Source: Sanchytrium tribonematis (lineage: Eukaryota; Sanchytriomycota; Sanchytriomycetes; Sanchytriales; Sanchytriaceae). Taken from it: a stretch of DNA of 10,051 nt. The stretch spans positions 1 to 10,051 of the forward strand of contig JADGIG010000308.1 in NCBI GenBank assembly GCA_018985235.1, given 5' to 3'. Positions 1-5,877 of this stretch are shown here, in pieces. Position 1 is the stretch's first letter; each line of letters starts with the position of its first letter. The notes under the pieces are model-generated. The model saw only the letters and a program-made list of their open reading frames with translations, had not been told where the DNA came from and ran no database searches. The position numbers were made by a program, and so were the translations under genes.

Positions 1-672
1 GATGTCGTGATTCTGACAGATGGCGTGTTTTTGATAATATTCAATAAATTGGAGTCTACTTGCAATTTGGTGCAGAATGTCTTGTTGTAAAGTTGCACTA
101 GATGAATGAATGGGATTGGGTGATTTGGATGACATAAATGAGTGACGTGGGAAGAGAATGAGTCTGGATTTAAATCAGGTTTTAATTTCTTATGTTTTTC
201 AACCAAAGACACATAAGCATTGGAAATAGACCCACCATTTGTATTTCCATTTGTTGAAGCATTTTGTAGCAACTCAATTCTAAAGATCCAAGTGAATTCA
301 TTCATCCAATCCAATAATACATTTGGACTTGGAAAATATTGAACGAATTCGTTATCACTGAAGACATGCTGATACATGTGAAATAGATCATTGAGGTGGA
401 CAAAGACATATGGGGATTGACAGATTTCCATTAATCGCATTAAACACTGGTACTTTTTACCTTTAATTAAATGGTTGAAACGATCTATGGAAATGGGCAA
501 ATCTGCCAACTTATCTTTCAATAATCTTCTCTTCTTTTGTGGTTTGGATTTGAGCATTTGATTGACGAGTGTCATTTGGGTTTTTAATAGTGAAATGAAA
601 CGACGGAGGGAGATGTGGGAATTTGATTGGTAAATTCGAATCACAAACGAATCGAGTACGACGATGTACTGT
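1..672 (-). CDS. Unrecognised protein, partial: N-terminal part, runs off left edge, 5' end unresolved
   Basis: The minus strand is open in one frame from a TGA just upstream of the TACATC at about 669 down to position 1, about 220 codons without a stop. The predicted protein looks genuine: an amphipathic start (YIVVLDSFVIRIYQ), a basic patch (KSKPQKKRRLLKDK), then helical text with FNHLIKGKKYQCLMRLMEIC, LLDWMNEFTWIFRIELLQN and IPFIHLVQLYNKTF. I do not recognise the family. The first in-frame ATG is at 575-573, but about 30 protein-like codons precede it. Those codons follow the good acceptor-like sequence TTCTCTCACATGACAG, so a short upstream exon is likely. The alternative is the ATG at 702 with a GT-AG intron from 669 to 534, which restores this frame. 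The gene is divergent from the exportin gene and shares its short promoter region. I am fairly sure it is coding and unsure of its 5' end. Confidence 0.55.
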
Positions 673-801
673 CATGTGAGAGAATCGTCTGTGTCGGCAC
701 ATTTTTGGTTGACTAGTTGTTTAGAACTATTGATTATTTGGGAGATTATTGATTGAAATAGAGTCTTTTTTGATGTTTTGTTAAAGTTTGAATATTTTTT
801 A

Positions 802-811
802 AAACGCGTTT
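802..811. promoter_or_regulatory. Palindrome AAACGCGTTT in a divergent promoter
   Basis: A perfect 10-bp palindrome with an ACGCGT core lies between the divergent partial gene on the left and the exportin gene, in AT-rich flanks (TTTTAAAA on the left, TTAAAA on the right). In yeasts ACGCGT is the MCB box bound by MBF. Whether this organism has such a factor is unknown, so the regulatory role is inferred from position and symmetry only. Confidence 0.35.
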
Positions 812-827
812 AAAATGATGCCAATTA

Positions 828-842
828 CCCATTTCTTGCAAA
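828..842 (+). promoter_or_regulatory. Start-proximal motif CCCATTTCTTGCAAA before the exportin ATG
   Basis: This 15-base motif abuts the ATG at 843. A near copy (CCCATTTTTGTAAA, 4589-4576 on the minus strand) abuts the internal ATG of the DUF2235 gene, and a looser version lies 22 to 1 bases before the TIM-barrel gene. It could be an initiator-type core promoter element giving a very short leader, or a start-codon context. An out-of-frame ATG at 815 would be excluded from the mRNA if transcription began here. Confidence 0.4.
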
Positions 843-3017
843 ATGACGCTAGAGACGATATTGAAAGAGTTTTATGACCCACATACTACCAACCATAAGC
901 GACATTCTCTAGAATCTCAATTAGTAAAGATGCAAATGGACATAGAAACATTAAAAGAGGGTCTATTATATCTCAAAATGGACCATGGCAATCAGCAAAT
1001 GGAATTCTATTTCATGAATACCATTTTCTACCATTCTAAACAATGGAAATCCATTGAAAATGCCCTACAAAATGAAATACTTTTAACATTGCAATCTAAA
1101 TTGCATAGTATCTCTCAAATCCAAAATATTACCATTAAATCATTATGTGAAATCTTAAAGCAAGATACAAATATGGTTAATGGCTATTTTGAGAATATTT
1201 ATGGATTATTACAGCAACAACAAATTTTAGGGGTCATTTTATTGGATGCTTCCATTGAATATCTATACAAATCACCACATGCGATTCAAAATCAAATCAA
1301 TCAAATGATTCCAGTGCTATTAAACCAATTAATGGCCATTTTAAACAATAAATTACACGACAGTGCTTATTCTTCCCCAACCAATGAGACATTTCAACCA
1401 ACTGGCAATGAGAAACCACTGATCAATGCAGCATTAAAAGCATCAACAACATTGCAAATTCATTGTCAAGTCTCTCTTGTCAATCAAGTGCAAATTATTG
1501 TGCAAAACTTGCCAAATGAGAATGCCATTCAGTCCATTTTACAAATGATGACTGTCAATGATTCACAAGTCAATTCAGATGTGATTCAATATGTTTTTCA
1601 ATCTTGTTTGTCATTTCCAATTGAAACATTGCAAATTATGACACAAATAATTGTGAAATATTACAATAAATGCCATTCTGAGCATATTTCACAATATATG
1701 CAAGTGATTTATAGTCAAATTGGAAATGATTTGGCATTAATCAACACGCTACACCAATTATTAGATATGTTTCATATTCATGCGTCTCAAAACAATATTG
1801 AAAATGAGTTGCAATTTGTGAATGCCACATTACAGCAACTATTTCAAGTGGATGTCGATGAATTGACTGATTATTACAATGAAATTGTGGATATGATTGA
1901 GATTTTACAGCAACATGGCATTATTTTAGATTTAAACGCCGTTATTTTGAATCCATTTTGGTGTCAAATATGGATGCATACCAGTACAAATATCAATCAT
2001 TGTGCAGATTGGTTGTTAAATCACTTGAATATCTCATTATTAGATGCTATTTTGACATTTAATATTCGTGTGCCAGTAGAATGCACAGATTATTGGAATA
2101 AATTATTGGAATTTGGATTACAATGGGCTACAGAGTCACAAAATGAGAAAACATTGAATAAATTAGAACTATTGCTGACTGGGATCAAAGTGAATCCAGA
2201 AATGAAACAATATTTGGATCAAATTCCACAAACAAGACCCTCTTTAGTGATTTTAACACACCAAATCACATTTATGAATCAGTTACAGCCATTAAAATCA
2301 AATGAATTGCAGCCTGTGTTTAAACACGCGCATCAAATGCCAATGAATTATCGGAAATATATTATTGCAAATTATACGCAACAAATGAGTGAATATATCC
2401 AATATATCATGACAAATCAATGCAATTCTAAAGAATTGATTCATTTCATGGGTATTTTGGGATCATTTTACATTTTACAGCCTATTCCTCAATTAAATAT
2501 TATTTTACCCCGTTTACAGCCCAATTTATCAGAAGATTTGCATTATTTTGAATCTTATTGTCAATTGTGCTTAGATGTTTTGAATAGAAACACAATAACT
2601 CTCATTATTCCATTATTACATGATAAATCAGTGAATGTTTGGAAATCAAATGCCAGATTGCCTCTTGTATTCTATCAATTGATTACATCACTCATTAAAT
2701 TGAATGCACAATTGATTGTAGAGGTGATTGACGTGTTGTTGAATGAAATAGATTTATTGCAAATTGAAACAACGCGTGAGATATTGATGATTTTAAAACA
2801 ATGTCAAATTCGACAATTGCCAATTGATAGAATCAACAAATTGTTGGATAGATTGATTTCTGCATGTAGTTATTCTGAATATCAATTGTTAATAGATGAA
2901 GTTGTTGGTGTTTTATTTGTGGTGAATCAACAATGTTTGATTTTAAATGTGGATATGACGAGTGAATATTCATTTAAAATGACTCTAAATGAAAGATATT
3001 TGAGAACAGTTCAATAA
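843..3017 (+). CDS. XPO6: Exportin-6-like nuclear export receptor (importin-beta family)
   Basis: The 724-residue protein opens with a line very like the exportin-6 N-terminus: LE..L.EF.D..TTN.KR..LE, followed by the importin-beta N-terminal pattern around residues 25-95 (LYLKMDHGNQQMEFYFMNTI, then helices with KSLCEIL). The rest is all-helical, rich in Ile, Leu, Gln and Asn, as expected for HEAT-type repeats, with no signal peptide or membrane segment. Exportin-6 is known to carry profilin-actin out of the nucleus with RanGTP. Animal proteins are around 1,100 residues, so this one is clearly short, although the frame is uninterrupted. The TAA stop lies inside AATAAA (3013-3018). The ATG at 843 is the first codon of the homologous region. 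Assignment to the importin-beta family is firm; the exportin-6 subtype rests mainly on the first 100 residues, and a related member such as importin-13 or exportin-4 is possible. Confidence 0.75.
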   Translation: MTLETILKEFYDPHTTNHKRHSLESQLVKMQMDIETLKEGLLYLKMDHGNQQMEFYFMNTIFYHSKQWKSIENALQNEILLTLQSKLHSISQIQNITIKSLCEILKQDTNMVNGYFENIYGLLQQQQILGVILLDASIEYLYKSPHAIQNQINQMIPVLLNQLMAILNNKLHDSAYSSPTNETFQPTGNEKPLINAALKASTTLQIHCQVSLVNQVQIIVQNLPNENAIQSILQMMTVNDSQVNSDVIQYVFQSCLSFPIETLQIMTQIIVKYYNKCHSEHISQYMQVIYSQIGNDLALINTLHQLLDMFHIHASQNNIENELQFVNATLQQLFQVDVDELTDYYNEIVDMIEILQQHGIILDLNAVILNPFWCQIWMHTSTNINHCADWLLNHLNISLLDAILTFNIRVPVECTDYWNKLLEFGLQWATESQNEKTLNKLELLLTGIKVNPEMKQYLDQIPQTRPSLVILTHQITFMNQLQPLKSNELQPVFKHAHQMPMNYRKYIIANYTQQMSEYIQYIMTNQCNSKELIHFMGILGSFYILQPIPQLNIILPRLQPNLSEDLHYFESYCQLCLDVLNRNTITLIIPLLHDKSVNVWKSNARLPLVFYQLITSLIKLNAQLIVEVIDVLLNEIDLLQIETTREILMILKQCQIRQLPIDRINKLLDRLISACSYSEYQLLIDEVVGVLFVVNQQCLILNVDMTSEYSFKMTLNERYLRTVQ

Positions 3018-3018
3018 A
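3013..3018 (+). terminator. AATAAA polyadenylation-like signal overlapping the exportin stop codon
   Basis: The stop codon TAA (3015-3017) is the middle of an AATAAA hexamer. The downstream gene is convergent and ends only 121 bases away, so the 3' UTR must be very short. The same arrangement recurs at two minus-strand gene ends in this window. Confidence 0.4.
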
Positions 3019-3045
3019 TGCAATTTATTACAGATAATTCGCATT

Positions 3046-3105
3046 GTTTAGCAGCGCAAAATTAAAAAAAAACTAGATGTATATTATAGTTTAGCACTGC
3101 AAAAT
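3046..3105. repeat. Imperfect 17-bp direct repeat in a convergent spacer
   Basis: GTTTAGCAGCGCAAAAT (3046-3062) and GTTTAGCACTGCAAAAT (3089-3105) differ at two adjacent bases and start 43 bases apart, separated by an A-rich stretch. They lie between two converging gene ends. They may belong to 3'-end processing or RNA-structure signals; no open frame or mobile-element ends accompany them. Confidence 0.5.
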
Positions 3106-3138
3106 AGATGAAAACACTTAATTTCATAAATATTTTAC

Positions 3139-4575
3139 TTAAACAGGACGCACTTCCGGTTTTACTTCTCCGCCTTCACCTCCTTTGGCAACTGGTTCAT
3201 TTGGAATTGTAGTAGGGAATTCTGGGTTATATTCTGGTGGTACCACACCATCTCCTCCAGTACTTGGTAAACCTTCTGGCAATTTAGGATCAATAATTGG
3301 AGGCAATGTTGGTAATTCAATTCCTCCAAATGTAATTGGTGGGACTGGCTCTGGACCTTTTCCAGATCCTTCTCCAATTCCAGACCCGCCAGCAGATGCA
3401 CCGCCTTTCTTACCTCCAAATAAATCACCCTTCTTTTTTGGCTTCACAGGTGTTTCACCGTCAACTTTGGTAATTTCTTCCAAAAATGTTTGCTGATTGT
3501 CTGGCGTATTGGTTTTTTGCATCACACTAGCAGTATCAGTTAATTCACCAATAGTTAATTCAAAATGAGTCATTGCTTTTGGTACAGACTCGTGCAATCG
3601 ATTGAAATCAAAATTTCTAGTATTTTTTGGCAATTTCTTATATAATTGTTTTGCGTCCACAGAATTTTGAATGGGCATATATTCTGGGTTCACAATAGAC
3701 GTTTTAAGCTTTGATTGATCAAATAAATCTGCTGCATTCTTTGTAGATTCTTGCGAAGAAATCCAAGTATTCATTGCTTCCAACGCAATTTGAGATCTGT
3801 AATAGGAATATGGGTTTGTGACCTTCCTTGCTTGTCCTCCACAATCTGCATGGCTTCCCAATACATACAATTCTGTTCTACTGCCAGAATCAGAAGGAGC
3901 ATCGATTGGCAAATCCACAAATCCCATTCTATTTTCATTTAAAGCAATCAAATGATAAACGTCTTTGATATTCGGATTTGTAGTACTCATACTGTATTTT
4001 GCAAGATTTTTTATACCCATATTGTTTAAACTTGGGACCGTATCGTAAATTCCTAAAATATCAATTTTTGGTTTCAATTCGCCTTCCACACTTTTCTTTC
4101 TAGGATCAATAATTGATGCTTTGAGATTCTTGGCTAGATTCACTTCTGTTACGCCATAATCACTCACATAATTTGCAAACATTCTAGCAGTAGCAGCCCC
4201 TCTCGAAAATCCAAAGACATTCAAATGAAAATCAGCTTGACTCATCATATCCATATTTCTGACTAAAAACTCATATCCAACACGTACGTTGGAGTCCATT
4301 CCATACCCAGCAATGATATTTAAAGTTGTTGTCAATGCGCCTCCTTTCTGGTTGGTACCAATGCCTGAAACATACAGAGCACGATCACCTGTGTCAGAAT
4401 TCACCTTTTCAAAGGTTTGTACTTTTTGACCATTGTAGTCGGAAACATATGTGCTCATATCTCCAATGAATGCATCAAATTGTTTCCAAACATTTGTAGT
4501 AGATTTGGGAGTGTTTTGAGTTCCATCAAAGAAGACACTTAAACTTGCTGCGAATAAAATGTACTGTAAGAACAT
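3139..4575 (-). CDS. DUF2235 (Tle1-like) alpha/beta-hydrolase with Gly/Pro-rich tail
   Basis: Numbering from the upstream ATG (4647), the hydrolase core shows the family marks in order: VFFDGTQNT (residues 38-46), the nucleophile elbow GFSRG with Ser148, GIYDTVPS with the acid Asp202, and GSHADCGG with His266. All three triad residues are present, so an active esterase or phospholipase is expected. Bacterial relatives (Tle1) are phospholipases and fungal and amoebal copies are common; the substrate here is unknown. Residues from about 400 to 502 form a Gly/Pro/Lys-rich low-complexity tail that is not part of the fold. I prefer the ATG at 4575 (Met25, giving 478 residues) over 4647: it is immediately preceded by the start-proximal motif also seen at the exportin gene, and the skipped 24 residues resemble nothing in the family. 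The new N-terminus (MFLQYILFAASLS) is hydrophobic, but it runs straight into the first beta strand, so I do not call it a signal peptide with confidence. Confidence 0.85.
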   Translation of the reverse strand: MFLQYILFAASLSVFFDGTQNTPKSTTNVWKQFDAFIGDMSTYVSDYNGQKVQTFEKVNSDTGDRALYVSGIGTNQKGGALTTTLNIIAGYGMDSNVRVGYEFLVRNMDMMSQADFHLNVFGFSRGAATARMFANYVSDYGVTEVNLAKNLKASIIDPRKKSVEGELKPKIDILGIYDTVPSLNNMGIKNLAKYSMSTTNPNIKDVYHLIALNENRMGFVDLPIDAPSDSGSRTELYVLGSHADCGGQARKVTNPYSYYRSQIALEAMNTWISSQESTKNAADLFDQSKLKTSIVNPEYMPIQNSVDAKQLYKKLPKNTRNFDFNRLHESVPKAMTHFELTIGELTDTASVMQKTNTPDNQQTFLEEITKVDGETPVKPKKKGDLFGGKKGGASAGGSGIGEGSGKGPEPVPPITFGGIELPTLPPIIDPKLPEGLPSTGGDGVVPPEYNPEFPTTIPNEPVAKGGEGGEVKPEVRPV

Positions 4576-4589
4576 TTTACAAAAATGGG
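4576..4589 (-). promoter_or_regulatory. Start-proximal motif CCCATTTTTGTAAA before the preferred DUF2235 ATG
   Basis: This 14-base motif is one base shorter than CCCATTTCTTGCAAA at the exportin start and likewise touches the ATG. It is preceded on the minus strand by the A-rich stretch ATTAAAAAGG. It supports Met25 as the true start. If it is an initiator, the ATG at 4647 would lie upstream of the mRNA. Confidence 0.4.
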
Positions 4590-4941
4590 CGAGTTTCCTT
4601 TTTAATACAATGGGACTGAACAAGAGTTTAACAATTTTTCCTGTCATTCGTCCCCTTAAATATGGATATTAATACCTTTAATTTGATTGGTTCTCGTTAT
4701 AGTTTTTGCTTCTTGAAATTAATTGCAAAATGCTGTGCTCGAAAGCGTGATATTAATTTTAAAACGGGTCGAAATGTCGCCCCTTCATGAAGATATTGAA
4801 CTTTATATTGAAAATTTCAAATTGTTTGATCCCTATCAATTATTCCAAAGTGTCTCATACGTAAAGATGATTTGGGGTAAAATTTGACAATCTTTTACTG
4901 CGAGTCAAATATTTTTTGTAACTTTAATTCTAAACAAATTT
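4590..4941. other. Intergenic region upstream of the DUF2235 gene, with a doubtful 37-codon ORF
   Basis: This stretch separates the start of the hydrolase gene from the 3' end of the TIM-barrel gene, both on the minus strand. It holds GATATTAAT twice (4665-4673 and 4749-4757) and TTTTAAAACGGGT (4757-4769), which differs by one base from TTTTAAAACGCGT at 797-809 before the exportin gene. A plus-strand ORF at 4774-4887 encodes 37 residues beginning MSPLHEDIELYIENF. It begins five bases after that box and contains a possible donor (GTAAAG at 4861). It could be a small protein, a first exon or chance. I see no RNA gene here. Confidence 0.3.
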
Positions 4942-5808
4942 TTATTCATCTTGCAATTTAATCCATGACTCCAAATGATGAATACATGATCCACCATAAT
5001 TTGGAAACTGTCCTAATTCTTTTTCCACATATTCCAAATCAGTCAATGCTGCTTTTTTAGATTGTTTTCCAGGTGTCGTCGCATATGAAACGTATTCTTC
5101 TTCCATCTCACTCTCCAATCCATTCATCAATTTACAATCACTCTGCATTTCCTGTGCCAATTTCAATTTATCAATAATGCGATTAACAACATTCTCAGGC
5201 CATGTATTATAACTCATAAAAATGATTTCATTTGTAATTCTCAAAAATGCATTCAACACAGGTTCCTCACTCGTCATTAATGGTCCACCATAATAATCAT
5301 CAATCCACGTTGGTAATGCCACAGATAATGACAAATCCCCAATAATCTCTCTCAATTTCAAATGCATTTGAATCCACTGATTCATCAATTCTGTTCTTTC
5401 CTGTAATTGCTGCTTTGTCATATCTTTTAATTCCACTCTATCATAAAATCCAACATGTCCATCTCTATCCATTGGTTCCACATCCGTATGAAATCCAATA
5501 AATCGTTGATTTTCATTCACTTGCTCATTATATTCCATCATTTTAGAAGCGGATTCATATAAAGTAGATGGATTATTGAAATGACCACGTTCTCCATCCA
5601 TTGCCATCACTTTAATGTTGTGTTTACTGCATTGTTGAATGAAATGCGTTAATTGCTTTTTAAGTGAATAAATGCTAGAATGCGCATACAAAATGACTAG
5701 AGAGATTTGCGTATTCTGACAATGAGTCAACATTTCTTTAATCTGCTTTTGATGTTGAATGAGGGATTCTGTATTCCAAATCCAAAAGTATCTTTGCATT
5801 TGCGTCAT
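4942..5808 (-). CDS. TIM-barrel protein related to a bacterial glycosidase-like family
   Basis: The 288-residue protein reads as a complete (beta/alpha)8 barrel of a family I know from bacterial hypothetical proteins: strand 1 YFWIW (7-11), QISLVILYAHSS (34-45), a helix ending before NIKVMAMDGE (64-73), the signature FIGFHTDVEP with Asp109 and Glu111, LSLSVALPTWIDD (159-171), IIFMSYNTW (195-203), LMNGLESE (227-234) and a last strand GGSCIHHLESW (272-282). The Asp and Glu of HTDVEP and the Glu of GLESE are where glycosidase-like barrels carry catalytic or metal-binding acids, so hydrolysis of a glycan is a reasonable inference but not shown. There is no signal peptide, so the protein is probably cytosolic. 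It has no visible introns, its stop codon lies in AATAAA (4946-4941), and only 69 bases separate it from the kinase gene behind it. Bacterial ancestry is possible, but its base composition matches its neighbours. Confidence 0.65.
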   Translation of the reverse strand: MTQMQRYFWIWNTESLIQHQKQIKEMLTHCQNTQISLVILYAHSSIYSLKKQLTHFIQQCSKHNIKVMAMDGERGHFNNPSTLYESASKMMEYNEQVNENQRFIGFHTDVEPMDRDGHVGFYDRVELKDMTKQQLQERTELMNQWIQMHLKLREIIGDLSLSVALPTWIDDYYGGPLMTSEEPVLNAFLRITNEIIFMSYNTWPENVVNRIIDKLKLAQEMQSDCKLMNGLESEMEEEYVSYATTPGKQSKKAALTDLEYVEKELGQFPNYGGSCIHHLESWIKLQDE

Positions 5809-5877
5809 GGGGAAATTTGTACAATAGGGGCTTTAGAGAAAATTTATTTAATTTCAGGTCACTTGCAATAAATTGCA
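5809..5877 (-). promoter_or_regulatory. Very short spacer carrying the kinase gene 3' signal and the TIM-barrel gene promoter
   Basis: On the minus strand this 69-base spacer runs from the kinase TGA through an AATAAA (5848-5843) to CCCCTATTGTACAAATTTCC, which begins 22 bases before the TIM-barrel ATG. The last element is a looser version of the motif abutting the exportin and hydrolase starts. Only 34 bases lie between the polyadenylation-like hexamer and the next start codon, which shows how tightly tandem genes are packed here. Confidence 0.35.

Noticed and set aside
1-54. Plus-strand reading DVVILTDG at the left edge, like an enzyme active-site strand
   Set aside because: The plus frame stops at 89-91 after an unconvincing stretch, and the minus strand there is part of a long coherent frame.
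511-702. 63-codon minus-strand ORF starting at ATG 702
   Set aside because: Its translation is basic and His/Arg/Pro-rich without protein-like patterning, while the overlapping frame is open for over 200 codons and looks coding. At most its first 11 codons could be an exon.
3162-3496. Open frames on both strands across the hydrolase tail
   Set aside because: They are shadows of the Gly/Pro-rich low-complexity coding sequence; their translations are repetitive and have no independent start signals.
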